A stretch of 64,000 nucleotides of DNA from Chloroflexota bacterium (GCA_030611885.1 JAUWOY010000003.1:62001-126000); one strand, 5' to 3'; positions 43,917 to 53,269 are shown, numbered from the stretch's first letter. Program-made: numbers and translations. The notes: generated by a model from the letters alone, not told the origin.

Positions 43917-44067
43917 GTACGAAAAAGTTTCTTGTATTTTGCTCTTGACCGCACCGGCTCTTCCAGCCGGTGTGGGGGCTCCCTTGCTCTTCTCTGGCCT
44001 CCAGCGCCGTCTGTTTACGGCGGCGCGGCTCAGGCAAAAGTAAAAGGACTTATACGGACTTACTTAG
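43917..44067 (+). repeat. ~150-bp direct repeat, left copy
   Basis: This copy and 45960-46109 share GACCGCACCGGC, CTTGCTCTTCTCTGGC, GCCGTCTGTTTACGGCGGC and CTCAGGCAAAAGTAAAAGGA over their full length, at roughly 85% identity by eye. They bracket one low-GC gene. The GCCG..CGGC part can fold as a hairpin. Confidence 0.85.
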
Positions 44068-44092
44068 ATGCCAAACTGATGAGAAAGAGAGA

Positions 44093-45928
44093 ATGATGAC
44101 ACGCATAGTTAAAGTCGCCCTTATTCTAGCCGGAATCGCTGCCATTCTGGCCGCGATCTTAGTTACACCGAGATTCGCCGCCGAGTACATCTTTTCTGAT
44201 CATCACATAACACCAAGGGAGCTTCAAGAACTTGGGACCTACAGGTTGTTTGCGCTGATCGCAGGATGTCTTTTCCTAGCACTGGGCATCGTTGGCAGCG
44301 TGCTTAAGCAGCCGCTCACTAGTTTGCTTAAGGGTAGATTAGGCAGGTTGGACGCTAAACTCGCCTCTCGTCTGATGCTTCTAATCGTTGCACTGGTATT
44401 TCTCATTACCTTGGGACGTCCCAGTTTGTTCTGTAGCAATCAGAACACTTATTTCCCGCACGGACTACGTTTGGCTGGGCGTGAGTATCTTAAGAATGAT
44501 TGGTACAGTCAAACCCGCTCGCTACACATCACCTTTTCGCTGTTGATAGCCGCCCTCGATTCGCTAGGTGTATTAGTGGAGGCTGTGGGCCTGCTGGAGA
44601 TAGCACTCTCCCTGGTACTACTGCTCTCCTTGTGGCTATTAAGCGTTGCACTGTACCACGAATTGTCTCACAGTGCTGAATCTATGAGAGAGATAGTGCG
44701 GGAGCAACACTTCGCCGTCGTTGTACTGGGAGTATTCGTCCTAAACGTGAACCTGGGGGTGAGGGTGGGTACCAAGATCTTTGAACTGATGAATCTGGAC
44801 ACGCTTGCGAATGGTTGGCGGAGCCTCTGGTCGCTGGGGGGAGTTGCCGGCCAGTATGTCTTCGGTAGATATTTGCAGCCTAGCGAGTTCGGTATCTTGG
44901 TTTTGTTAGCATTAACCGCCGTCGCCTACCGACGATGGAAGCTCTCGGCATTTCTGTTCGGCATTGGTTCGTTGTTCCATATAAGCTACGTACCGCATTG
45001 TGCTGTCTTCGTAGCGATAATTGCTAGTTGGCTAGCTGTGCACGACGAGAGGACAACAGCACTACACGTGGTAGCTGTGTTTTCAGTGATTGTCTCACCG
45101 TTAGTGATTTACTCCGCAACCATGATGATGGGCAATCATACGGCAGAGGCTGCTAAAATACTCGCTAACCAACGAATACCTCATCACGCGCTACCATCAC
45201 GTTGGTGGGGCAAAGGTGACGCGCTCAAACTAACTGTCATGAGTCTAGCGACGCTGGTTCTTGTATTTCGAACGCGTGGTGCTTTGCGCTGGGTATTCTC
45301 GATAGGGACTCTGTACACGGCCCTGAGCATCTGGGTCGTGATGCAGACTGGCAATGAACGACTCGGATTACTTTTCCCTTGGCGAGCTAGCGGTTTCCTC
45401 TATCCGATCAGCCTCGTCATCCTCTTAAGCACGACTATGTTCTACAGCGTGAGACTCTTGATTCAAGAGAATGCCGACTTATGGTATGCTCTCCTCATAG
45501 GCACGCTAGCTGTTCTTACAGTAGCTGGATTAGCTAAGTCGGGAGAGCTACTTCTAGGAATGCAACGCCAGTCGGGGAGCTATGAGCAATCCGGAGAGCA
45601 ATTCTACAGCCAAGTACGCTCGCAAACCTCCACTGAAGATATCATTCTAATCCCCACGAAACTTTCGGAGTTCCGTCTCAAGGCCCAACGTGCAATCTAT
45701 GTTGACTGGAAGAGTCATCCGTATTTGCCGTCAGAATTCTTGGGCTGGTGGGCTCGCATCCAGTTCGTGGAGGCTTTTTACGAAAGCAATGAGCGAGAAC
45801 GGCAAGTAATGTGCCGACAAGCCGGCACCGACTACTACGTACTTGAGATTGAGGATGTAACCGCGGCAGAAGAAGTTGTTCTTGCCGCAGGAGGGTATGC
45901 GCTAATACGGTGCCTAAATGGCGGCTAG
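44093..45928 (+). CDS. polytopic membrane protein of unknown function
   Basis: The 611-residue protein (start ATG 44093 or 44096) has about eleven to twelve membrane helices and a short soluble C-terminal domain. Stretches such as RIPHHALPSRWW after a helix suggest a GT-C-like or wzy-like membrane enzyme, but I do not recognise a family. Its base composition and codon use are visibly less GC-rich than its neighbours. It is bracketed by the ~150-bp direct repeats and splits the Hdr gene order. These features suggest acquisition or recombinational insertion. Confidence 0.7.
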   Translation: MMTRIVKVALILAGIAAILAAILVTPRFAAEYIFSDHHITPRELQELGTYRLFALIAGCLFLALGIVGSVLKQPLTSLLKGRLGRLDAKLASRLMLLIVALVFLITLGRPSLFCSNQNTYFPHGLRLAGREYLKNDWYSQTRSLHITFSLLIAALDSLGVLVEAVGLLEIALSLVLLLSLWLLSVALYHELSHSAESMREIVREQHFAVVVLGVFVLNVNLGVRVGTKIFELMNLDTLANGWRSLWSLGGVAGQYVFGRYLQPSEFGILVLLALTAVAYRRWKLSAFLFGIGSLFHISYVPHCAVFVAIIASWLAVHDERTTALHVVAVFSVIVSPLVIYSATMMMGNHTAEAAKILANQRIPHHALPSRWWGKGDALKLTVMSLATLVLVFRTRGALRWVFSIGTLYTALSIWVVMQTGNERLGLLFPWRASGFLYPISLVILLSTTMFYSVRLLIQENADLWYALLIGTLAVLTVAGLAKSGELLLGMQRQSGSYEQSGEQFYSQVRSQTSTEDIILIPTKLSEFRLKAQRAIYVDWKSHPYLPSEFLGWWARIQFVEAFYESNERERQVMCRQAGTDYYVLEIEDVTAAEEVVLAAGGYALIRCLNGG

Positions 45929-45959
45929 ATTCTGCTCGCGGAGCGGCAGAACCAACTGG

Positions 45960-46109
45960 ATACGAAGAAATTTCCTGTGTTTTGCTTTTGACCGCACCGG
46001 CCTGGAAGAGTCGGTGGGGGGGGACTTGCTCTTCTCTGGCCCCCAGTGCCGTCTGTTTACGGCGGCACGGCTCAGGCAAAAGTAAAAGGATTTATACGGA
46101 CCTACTTAG
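45960..46109 (+). repeat. ~150-bp direct repeat, right copy
   Basis: Right-hand partner of 43917-44067; see that entry. It is followed by two hairpins built of TCGACAGGCTCAGGAT-type repeats. Confidence 0.85.
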
Positions 46110-46112
46110 CAA

Positions 46113-46206
46113 AAGTCATCTTTCGACAGACTCAAGATGACTTTTGCGGCCCAGTGCCTTGAAAACCTGTTCGAAATCATCCTTCGACAGGCTCAGGATG
46201 ATTTCT
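46113..46206. repeat. two palindromic copies of the TTCGACAG.CTCAGGAT repeat
   Basis: AAGTCATC...GATGACTT (46113-46143) and GAAATCATCC...GGATGATTTC (46174-46206) are hairpins. Their loop and stem contain the same ~20-bp family seen inside several genes in this window. Confidence 0.75.
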
Positions 46207-46253
46207 CGCTCCCGCCGGGGAAGTCGAAAGCGAGACGGAGGCAAACGGTCTTA

Positions 46254-47378
46254 ATGCTGAAAACACGAAAGTTTGTACAACAATATGATCTGCTTGGATG
46301 CATCCAGTGTGGGCGCTGTACGGCAGGCTGTCCCCTTTCGTTGACCTCGCCCCTCAACATCAGACGCATCATCTACCAATTTCTAGTCCGCGACAAGCTG
46401 GACGTCAAGCAGATGCCTGAGATCTGGGACTGCACCACCTGCACCACCTGCACGCTGCGCTGTCCCAAAGGGCTGGACCCCGCTATGATCCTGGTCGGCA
46501 TGCGCCGCGTGTTGACCGAGGGAGGCCGTGTCAAGCCCACTATCCGCGATGCGCTGGAGAGCACTTTCAAGTTCGGCAACCCCTGGGGGCGGGGCAAGGC
46601 TAAACGGTCGGATTGGGTGCAGGATTTGAATGTGAAGAATATTGCTGAAGGTGCCAATGCTGAGATAGTCTATTTTGTGGGCTGTACCCCGGCCTACGAC
46701 GACCGGGTTCAGGTGGTGGCTAAGGCGATGGTCAAGGTTTTCGAGAAGGCGGGGGTTGACTTCGGGATACTGGGGAACGAGGAGATTTGCTGCGGGAGCG
46801 AGATGCGCAGGCTGGGGGAGGAGGGGCTGTTCGAGTTCCTGGTGGAGGAAAACCTGGAGATCTTCAAGCAGCACGGCGTAAAACGGATGGTGACTACTTC
46901 TCCCCACTGCTACAACACTTTCAAGAACGAGTACGAGGGTCTGGATTTCGAGGTTCAACACTACACCCAGTTTGTGGCTGATCTGATCGAACAGGGGAAG
47001 CTCACTTTCTCCAAAGAAGTGAACAGAGTGGTCACCTACCAGGACCCGTGCTTCCTGGGGAAACAGAACGGGGTGTACGACGAGCCGCGAGCGATACTGC
47101 AAAGCATCCCCGGCCTGCAGTTCGTGGATTTTGATCGGTCGAGGGAGCGGAGCGTGTGCTGCGAAGGAGGAGGGGGGAGGATGTGGGTGGAGGCCAGCAG
47201 CGGCGGAGAGCGGCTGGCGGAAACCCGCGTCAAGGACGCCCTCGAACTTGGCGCAGAGGTGATCGCCACAGCCTGTCCCTTCTGCATGTTGACCCTGGAA
47301 GACGCGGTCAAGACCACGGGGGCGGAGGGGGCGATTGAGGTACTGGACATAATAGAGCTGGTTGCTCAGGCGATATGA
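46254..47378 (+). CDS. HdrD-like protein (HdrC and HdrB domains fused)
   Basis: The 374-residue protein starts with an HdrC-like part, CIQCGRCTAGCPLSLTSPLN and CTTCTTCTLRCPKG, followed by a CCG part: YFVGCTPAYDD, EEICCGSEMRRLG, YQDPCFLGK, VCCEGGGGRMW and CPFCMLTLEDA. Such proteins next to Etf genes are thought to carry electrons between Etf and quinone or disulfide. I choose ATG 46254, since the upstream in-frame part is repeat DNA (46113-46206). No membrane helices are seen, so it is probably soluble. Confidence 0.9.
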   Translation: MLKTRKFVQQYDLLGCIQCGRCTAGCPLSLTSPLNIRRIIYQFLVRDKLDVKQMPEIWDCTTCTTCTLRCPKGLDPAMILVGMRRVLTEGGRVKPTIRDALESTFKFGNPWGRGKAKRSDWVQDLNVKNIAEGANAEIVYFVGCTPAYDDRVQVVAKAMVKVFEKAGVDFGILGNEEICCGSEMRRLGEEGLFEFLVEENLEIFKQHGVKRMVTTSPHCYNTFKNEYEGLDFEVQHYTQFVADLIEQGKLTFSKEVNRVVTYQDPCFLGKQNGVYDEPRAILQSIPGLQFVDFDRSRERSVCCEGGGGRMWVEASSGGERLAETRVKDALELGAEVIATACPFCMLTLEDAVKTTGAEGAIEVLDIIELVAQAI

Positions 47379-47468
47379 CGAAGCTCAAAGCTCAAAGTTC
47401 AAAGCTCAAAGTCCAAGAGGAAAAATTAGTGAAATTCGTGCAATTCGTGGCAAAGAAGGAGGAAGACA

Positions 47469-48260
47469 ATGGATATAGTTGTATGCGTGAAGCACGTACC
47501 CGACACGACGGAGGCGGAGATTGCTATCCGCGACGACGGAAGGGGCATCAAGAAGGGGGGGCTGGTGTTCGATATCAGCGAGGCGGATAACTACGCCGTC
47601 GAGGAGGCCCTGCTTCTCAAAGAGGAGTTCGATGGCGCGGTAGCGGTGCTGACCGTTGGGCCAGAAGGGGCTGACGAGACGCTGCGCATGTGCCTGGCCA
47701 AGGGGACGGACCAGGCGGTGCGGCTGACCGATGAAGCGTTCGAGGGTTCCGACGGCTACGCCACCGCTCGTATCCTCTCCGAGGCCATCAGGGATATGGA
47801 CTACGACCTGGTGCTGACTGGCTGTCAGGCCGACGACGACGGGTCTGCTCAGGTGGGCGTCACCCTGGCTGAGATGCTGGACATTCCCCACGCCGCGCTG
47901 GTAGTGAGCACCGAGGTGGAAGATGATGATAAGATGACGGTGCACCGCGAGCTGGAGGGCGGCCTGCACGAGGTGCTGGAGATCGAACTGCCGGTCCTGC
48001 TCACCATCCAGACGGGCATCAACGAGCCGCGCTACGCCTCTATCTTCGGCATCAGGAAGGCGATGAGGAAGAAAATCGAGGTGTTGCACCTGGACGACCT
48101 CGATCTGGCGGAAGAGGCGGTGGGTGAAGCGGGGTCCAAGACCAGCTTGGTCAAGCTGTTCATCCCCGAGGTGACAGCTCTGGCAACGATCCTGGAGGGC
48201 TCTCCAGAAGAGGTATCCAGCGAGCTGGCCACGATTCTCAAAAACGAGGGGGTTGTCTAA
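47469..48260 (+). CDS. etfB: electron transfer flavoprotein beta subunit (EtfB, first pair)
   Basis: The 263-residue protein has the EtfB start VVCVKHVPDTTEAEI, EADNYAVEEALLLKE and TGCQADDDGSAQVGVTLAEML. The last motif differs from the GRQAIDGDTGQVG-type loop of the second EtfB (51145) that binds the extra FAD/AMP. It may therefore work differently. GAAGGAGGAAGACA precedes the ATG. Its stop overlaps the etfA start (TAATG). Confidence 0.92.
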   Translation: MDIVVCVKHVPDTTEAEIAIRDDGRGIKKGGLVFDISEADNYAVEEALLLKEEFDGAVAVLTVGPEGADETLRMCLAKGTDQAVRLTDEAFEGSDGYATARILSEAIRDMDYDLVLTGCQADDDGSAQVGVTLAEMLDIPHAALVVSTEVEDDDKMTVHRELEGGLHEVLEIELPVLLTIQTGINEPRYASIFGIRKAMRKKIEVLHLDDLDLAEEAVGEAGSKTSLVKLFIPEVTALATILEGSPEEVSSELATILKNEGVV

Positions 48261-49231
48261 TGGGCGAGATATTCGTTTTAGCAGAACACAGGCAGGGCGA
48301 GCTGAGGGATATCACCTTCGAGATGCTGGGCAAGGGGCAGGAATTGGCTGCGGCCCTGGACGCACCCCTGGCGGCTGTGCTCCTGGGTCACAACGTTGAA
48401 GATTTTGCCACCAAGCTGGCGAAGCATGCCAACCAGGTTCTGGTCATCGCCGACGAGCAGCTTGAGCACTTCAACTCCGCTGCCTATCAGCAGGTGTTGG
48501 CTCAGTTGATCACCGAGCGCAAGCCGAGTCTGGTGTTGATTGGGCACAGTGCCTGCGGCATGGACCTGGCTCCCAGCCTGGCGACTCAACTGGACTTGCC
48601 CCTGGTCACCGACTGCGTGGGGCTGGAGTTCGAGGACGGGCAACTGTTCGCCGTGTGCGAGATGTATGGGGGCAAGGTGAGCGCGAGGATCGCCTTTCGC
48701 CAGGCCGATACCTACATGACCACCGTGCGCCAGGCTGCTTTCCCCTTCGAGGAGGGCGAGCCCCTGGGCGGCGAGGTCATCGCCGTGGACTCACCACTGA
48801 CCGAGGAGATCAAGTACCGCAGATTCCTCGAATATGTGGAAGCCGCCGTGGGCGACGTGGACATAACCCAGGCCGATGTGGTGGTGGCTGTGGGGCGGGG
48901 CATCAAAGAAGGGGACAACCTGGCCCTGGTAGAGAAGCTGGCCGAGGCTCTGGGTGGGGTGCTGGCTGGTTCCCGCCCCGTGGTTGACGCCGGCTGGCTG
49001 CCGCCCGATCGCCAGGTGGGCCAATCGGGCAAGACGGTGAAGCCGAAACTCTATCTGGCGGTAGGCATCAGCGGGGCCTCCCAGCACGTGGTCGGCATGA
49101 AGGCTTCAAGCACCATCGTGGCTATCAACAAAGACCCCGACGCGCCCATCTTCAAGGTGGCCCACTACGGCATCGTGGATGACCTCTTCAAAGTAGTGCC
49201 GGCGTTGACTGCACAACTGGAGGCCAGATAG
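48260..49231 (+). CDS. etfA: electron transfer flavoprotein alpha subunit (EtfA, first pair)
   Basis: The 323-residue protein has the EtfA N-domain and the C-terminal FAD domain, with [54 protein letters not shown] and [13 protein letters not shown]. There is no ferredoxin extension, unlike the second EtfA at 52067. It forms the first Etf with the preceding gene. Confidence 0.94.
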   Translation: MGEIFVLAEHRQGELRDITFEMLGKGQELAAALDAPLAAVLLGHNVEDFATKLAKHANQVLVIADEQLEHFNSAAYQQVLAQLITERKPSLVLIGHSACGMDLAPSLATQLDLPLVTDCVGLEFEDGQLFAVCEMYGGKVSARIAFRQADTYMTTVRQAAFPFEEGEPLGGEVIAVDSPLTEEIKYRRFLEYVEAAVGDVDITQADVVVAVGRGIKEGDNLALVEKLAEALGGVLAGSRPVVDAGWLPPDRQVGQSGKTVKPKLYLAVGISGASQHVVGMKASSTIVAINKDPDAPIFKVAHYGIVDDLFKVVPALTAQLEAR

Positions 49232-49249
49232 CCAATATCCAATAGTGAA

Positions 49250-49300
49250 GCAGAGCGGGCTCCCACGCCCGCGTTTCGGCGGCGTGGGAGCCGCCTCTGC
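49250..49300. repeat. strong hairpin after the first Etf pair
   Basis: Arms GCAGAG..GGCTCCCACGCC and GGCGTGGGAGCC..CTCTGC pair almost completely. No T tract follows. It may reduce read-through or be another palindromic repeat. Confidence 0.65.
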
Positions 49301-49342
49301 TAGTAGCTTGTGATCTGCTGAGATCAGAGATTAGATATTGCG

Positions 49343-51052
49343 ATGAAATCAAGAGTTGGGGTGTACGTGTGCCATTGCGGGATTAATATCGCGGCCACGG
49401 TGGATGTGGAGGCGGTGGCTGCCTTTGCCCAAACGCTGCTCAACGTGGTCGTGGCCAGGCATTACACCTACATGTGTTCCGATCCTGGGCAGGAGCTCAT
49501 CAAGAGCGACATCAGGGAGCACAAGCTGACCCACGTGGTGGTAGCTTCCTGCTCTCCCTGGATGCACGAGCCGACTTTTCGAGGGGTGGTGAAAGAAGAG
49601 GGAATCAACCCCTACTGCTTTGAGATGGCCAACATCAGGGAGCAGTGTTCCTGGGTACACAAGGACAGGGCGCGGGCCACCGAGAAAGCGAAGCAGATCG
49701 TGGCCTCCGCGGTGGCGAAAGTTGCTCTGCTGCAGCCGCTGGAGGAGCGGGAGGTGGGCGTCACTCCGGCGGCCTTGATCATCGGCGGAGGGATAGCCGG
49801 CATCGCAGCCGCCCTCGATATCGCCAACGCGGGCTTCAAAGTCTACCTGGTGGAGAAGGAGCCAAGCATTGGCGGACGGATGGCCCAGCTCGACAGGACT
49901 TTCCCCACCCTGGAGAGTTGTCTGGAGCTGCTGGGCCCCAGGATGCGGGCGGTGGCGGAGCACCCCAACATCGAGCTTCTGACCTCTTCGCAGGTAGTGG
50001 ACATCAGTGGCTACATCGGCAATTTCCAGGTCAAGGTCAGGCAAAGGTCCAGGGAGGAGATCATCGAGTTTGATGTAGGCTCGATTGTGGTGGCCATCGG
50101 CTACGATCACTTCGATGCCCGCATCAAGCCTGAGCTGGGTTACGGCCAATACCCCAACGTCATCACCGCCCCCGAATTCGAGCGCCTGTCCTCGCCCGCC
50201 GGACCCACGGCGGGGAAGATCACCCTCAATGGCAAGGAGCCGAAGAACGTAGTGTTCATCCAGTGCGTTGGTTCGCGGGATCAGAGTGTGGGCCACGAGT
50301 ACTGCTCGCGGGTGTGCTGCATGTACACCGCCAAGCAGGCTCATCTAGTCAAGGAGAAGCTGCCCCAGGCTAACGTGACGATATTCTACATGGATGTGCG
50401 CACTTTTGGCAAGGGATTTGAGGAGTTCTACGACCGGGTGAGGCGCGAGGGGGTGCGGTACCGCCGGGGCAGCGTGTCGGAGATCTACAAACGAGGGAAC
50501 AAGGTGGTGGTGCGGGCCGAGGACACCCTGCTGGGCGAGCCGTTGGAGATGGAGGCGGACCTGGTGGTACTGGCTACGGGAATTGTCCCCCGCTCCGGTG
50601 CCCAGGGAATCGCCGAGTTGTTGAAGTTGCCCCGTTCCCCCGATGGTTTCTTCGCCGAGGCTCATCCCAAGCTGAAGCCGGTGGACACCGTCAACGATGG
50701 CATCTATCTGGCGGGCTGCTGCCTGGGGCCCAAGGACATCCCCGATACCATCGCCCAGGCCAAGGCCGCGGCCTCGTCGGCCATGATCCCCCTGTCGCGG
50801 GGTAAGGTGAAGGTCGAGTCCGTGACCGGCGTGGTCGAGGTGGAGACCTGTGCCGGCTGCGGCATCTGCGAGAGCTTGTGCACTTATGGAGCGCTGACCC
50901 GCGATGACAGGCGGGGGATCATGATCGTGAACAAGGTGCTGTGCAAGGGGTGTGGAGCCTGCTCGGCGGCCTGCCCCTCCGGCACGATGATCCTCAGCCA
51001 TTTCACCCACGACCAGATCATGGCCCAGATTGAGGCCATGTTGGAGTGGTAG
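49343..51052 (+). CDS. hdrA: HdrA, third copy (short form)
   Basis: The 569-residue protein has the N-domain VYVCHCGINIAATVDVEAV with SCSPWMHEPTF, the FAD motif [20 protein letters not shown], and FIQCVGSRD...YCSRVCCMYTAKQA. A C-terminal ferredoxin has CAGCGICESLC and CKGCGACSAACPSG. Compared with full HdrA, the central ferredoxin insert is absent: FQVKVRQRSREEIIEFDVGS joins directly. CSSCILTP is replaced by ESCLELLGPRM. It sits between two Etf pairs. Its middle is nearly the same as the HdrA part of 35270-36859. Confidence 0.92.
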   Translation: MKSRVGVYVCHCGINIAATVDVEAVAAFAQTLLNVVVARHYTYMCSDPGQELIKSDIREHKLTHVVVASCSPWMHEPTFRGVVKEEGINPYCFEMANIREQCSWVHKDRARATEKAKQIVASAVAKVALLQPLEEREVGVTPAALIIGGGIAGIAAALDIANAGFKVYLVEKEPSIGGRMAQLDRTFPTLESCLELLGPRMRAVAEHPNIELLTSSQVVDISGYIGNFQVKVRQRSREEIIEFDVGSIVVAIGYDHFDARIKPELGYGQYPNVITAPEFERLSSPAGPTAGKITLNGKEPKNVVFIQCVGSRDQSVGHEYCSRVCCMYTAKQAHLVKEKLPQANVTIFYMDVRTFGKGFEEFYDRVRREGVRYRRGSVSEIYKRGNKVVVRAEDTLLGEPLEMEADLVVLATGIVPRSGAQGIAELLKLPRSPDGFFAEAHPKLKPVDTVNDGIYLAGCCLGPKDIPDTIAQAKAAASSAMIPLSRGKVKVESVTGVVEVETCAGCGICESLCTYGALTRDDRRGIMIVNKVLCKGCGACSAACPSGTMILSHFTHDQIMAQIEAMLEW

Positions 51053-51054
51053 AT

Positions 51055-51091
51055 GAGAAACCAGGTTTTTCGGAAAAAACCTGGTTTCTAT
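51055..51091. mobile_element. short AGAAACCAGGTTTTT palindrome (MITE remnant)
   Basis: GAGAAACCAGGTTTTT and AAAAAACCTGGTTTC are separated by only a few bases, as if the interior of the ~98-bp element were deleted. It lies 2 bp after the third hdrA. Confidence 0.75.
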
Positions 51092-51144
51092 AGAAGGGCA
51101 AAATCTGCGAAAATCTGTGTTAATCTGTGTCCCATGAAGAGGAA

Positions 51145-51963
51145 ATGCATGCTATAGTCTGTATCAAACAGGTACCCGACACCACGGAGGTGAGTATTAA
51201 TCCTGAGACGGGGACTTTGATCCGCGAGGGCGTGCCCAGCATCATCAATCCCTTCGACACCTATGCCATCGAGGAAGCGCTTCTCTGGCGGGAGAAGTTC
51301 GGCGGGCGGGTGACGGTGGTCTCCATGGGCCCGCCCCAGGCCGAGGATGCCCTGCGGGAGGCGATAGCCATGGGCGCGGACGAAGCCATCCTGCTGTCGG
51401 ACCGCGCCTTCGCTGGGGCCGATACTCTGGCCACGGCCTACACCTTGGCCGAGGCCATCAGGCGAATCGGCGATTATGACCTCGTCATCTGCGGGCGGCA
51501 GGCCATTGACGGCGATACCGGTCAGGTGGGGCCGGGCATCGCCAACCGCCTGGGAATCCCCCAGCTTACCTACGTGTCCAAGATCAGGCAGGTTGATTTC
51601 GAGACCAGTACCATCACCGTCGAGAGGTTGGTGGAGGAGGGGTGCGAAGTCGTCGTTAGCACCCTGCCGGCGGTCATCACGGTGAACAAGGACATCAACC
51701 AGCCGCGCTATCCCGATTTCAAGGGAGTTATGCGCTCGCGGGGGGTGGAGATTCCAGTGTGGGATGCGGGTATGCTGGAGGGAGCCGACCCGGCCCAATT
51801 CGGCCTGGACGGCTCGCCCACCAGGGTGGTGCGCGTCTTCACCCCTCCGCCTCGCCAGGAGGAGGCCGAGATCATTGAGGCCGATACCGTCGAGGAGGCG
51901 GCGGCGCTGCTGGCTGAGAGGTTGTTGGCGGAGGAAGTGATCAGAAACCAGGTTTTTAGTTGA
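51145..51963 (+). CDS. etfB: EtfB, second pair (bifurcating type)
   Basis: The 272-residue protein has VCIKQVPDTTEVSINPETG, NPFDTYAIEEALLWRE, the GRQAIDGDTGQVGPGIANR loop and NKDINQPRYPDFKG. These are hallmarks of EtfB in bifurcating Etf. ATG 51145 follows GAAGAGG; the GTG upstream has no site. The last four or five codons and the stop lie in the left end of the ~98-bp MITE (51942-52040), so the C-terminus was reshaped by the element. Confidence 0.92.
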   Translation: MHAIVCIKQVPDTTEVSINPETGTLIREGVPSIINPFDTYAIEEALLWREKFGGRVTVVSMGPPQAEDALREAIAMGADEAILLSDRAFAGADTLATAYTLAEAIRRIGDYDLVICGRQAIDGDTGQVGPGIANRLGIPQLTYVSKIRQVDFETSTITVERLVEEGCEVVVSTLPAVITVNKDINQPRYPDFKGVMRSRGVEIPVWDAGMLEGADPAQFGLDGSPTRVVRVFTPPPRQEEAEIIEADTVEEAAALLAERLLAEEVIRNQVFS

Positions 51964-52040
51964 TAAGATACCCTTTCGCGTTCCAGGAGATCCCAGAAGA
52001 ACGATCTGTTTACTCAGACAGAGAAAAAACCTGGTTTCTC
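51942..52040. mobile_element. ~98-bp MITE-like element (copy 2, inverted relative to copy 1)
   Basis: The ends CAGAAACCAGGTTTTT and AAAAACCTGGTTTCTC bound an interior whose reverse complement matches copy 1 at 9639-9738 at about 80% (for example CAGATCGTT and GATCTCCTG). It supplies the stop of etfB and lies just before the fd-etfA start. Confidence 0.8.
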
Positions 52041-52066
52041 AACTGAGAGGGCCTTGGAGGATTGCA

Positions 52067-53269
52067 TTGGCGCTTCTGGAGATCAACCGCGATGAATGTA
52101 CCGGCTGCGGACTCTGTATAGACGTCTGCCCCTTTGGGTCGCTGAGCCTGGACGATGAGGACATCGCCGTGGTGGATGAGACCTGCACGGCCTGTGGTGC
52201 TTGCCTGCCCGAATGTCCGGTCGAGGCCCTTAGCCTGCCGGAGAAAGAAGTCGAGGAAGTTGACCTGAGCGGCTATCGAGGGGTCTGGTTCTGGGTGGAG
52301 CAGTTTCGGGGCCAGGCATCTTCTATTTCCTGGGAGATGGCGGGCAAGGGCCGAGAGCTGGCCGATGAGCTGGGCACAACTCTCACTGCCTGCGTGTTGG
52401 GCCAGGATGTGGAGCACATCGCGCAAGAGGCCATCTGCTACGGCGCTGATCGGGTCTTCCTGGTGGACGCCCCCACGCTGGGCGTCTATCGCACCGATCC
52501 CTACGCCGCTATACTGGTAGGTCTGGTTCAGAAGTACAGGCCGGAGGTCTTCATCCTGGGGGCTTCCAGCCGAGGGCGTGACCTGGCCGGATCGGTGGCC
52601 ACTAAACTCCGCACTGGCCTGACGGCCGACTGCACCGGGTTGACCATTGACCCTGAGACGCGCCTCCTGCGTCAGACCCGCCCGGCCTTCGGGGGCAACA
52701 TCATGGCCACCATCATCTGCCCCCACCATCGTCCCCAGATGGCCACCGTCCGCCACCGGGTCTTCGAGATGCCAGAGATCGTCCCCAGCCGCCAGGGCCA
52801 GGTCGTCCGCGAGGGACCCGTCATGGACGAGGACGAGATCGCCAGCAAGGTGGTGGATTTCATCACCCAGGAAGGCGAGGTGAACCTGGCTGACGCTAAG
52901 GTCATCGTTTCCGGCGGTCGCGGGGTGGGAGGGCCTGAGGGGTTCGCTCCCATTCGCGAGTTGGCGGAGGTGCTGGGCGGTGCAATGGGCTCCTCGCGCG
53001 CCGCCGTTGATGCCGGCTGGATTCCCTACGCCCATCAAGTGGGCCAGACGGGTCGCACCGTGCGGCCCGACCTCTACATTGCCTGCGGGATATCGGGTGC
53101 CATCCAGCACCTGGCGGGGATGAAGACTTCGGGTTGCATCGTGGCCATCAACGCAGACCCTGAGGCCCCCATCTTCCAGGTGGCCCATTATGGCATCGTG
53201 GGTGACCTGTTCGAGGTAGTGCCCGCTCTGATAGAGCAGTTCAGGCAGAAGCTACAAGCTGGAGGTTAG
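52067..53269 (+). CDS. etfA: ferredoxin-EtfA fusion (second pair, bifurcating type)
   Basis: The 400-residue protein starts with a two-cluster ferredoxin, [16 protein letters not shown] and [16 protein letters not shown], followed by EtfA with [49 protein letters not shown] and [16 protein letters not shown]-terminal ferredoxin fusions are known in bifurcating EtfA. TTG 52067 follows TTGGAGG and begins the protein [15 protein letters not shown]. With 51145 it should form a bifurcating Etf. Confidence 0.93.
   Translation: MALLEINRDECTGCGLCIDVCPFGSLSLDDEDIAVVDETCTACGACLPECPVEALSLPEKEVEEVDLSGYRGVWFWVEQFRGQASSISWEMAGKGRELADELGTTLTACVLGQDVEHIAQEAICYGADRVFLVDAPTLGVYRTDPYAAILVGLVQKYRPEVFILGASSRGRDLAGSVATKLRTGLTADCTGLTIDPETRLLRQTRPAFGGNIMATIICPHHRPQMATVRHRVFEMPEIVPSRQGQVVREGPVMDEDEIASKVVDFITQEGEVNLADAKVIVSGGRGVGGPEGFAPIRELAEVLGGAMGSSRAAVDAGWIPYAHQVGQTGRTVRPDLYIACGISGAIQHLAGMKTSGCIVAINADPEAPIFQVAHYGIVGDLFEVVPALIEQFRQKLQAGG

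Noticed and set aside
47375-47590. 71-codon frame starting at the end of the HdrD-like gene
   Set aside because: It is built from a CTCAAAG-type interspersed repeat and then runs out of frame into etfB; there is no sign of a protein.
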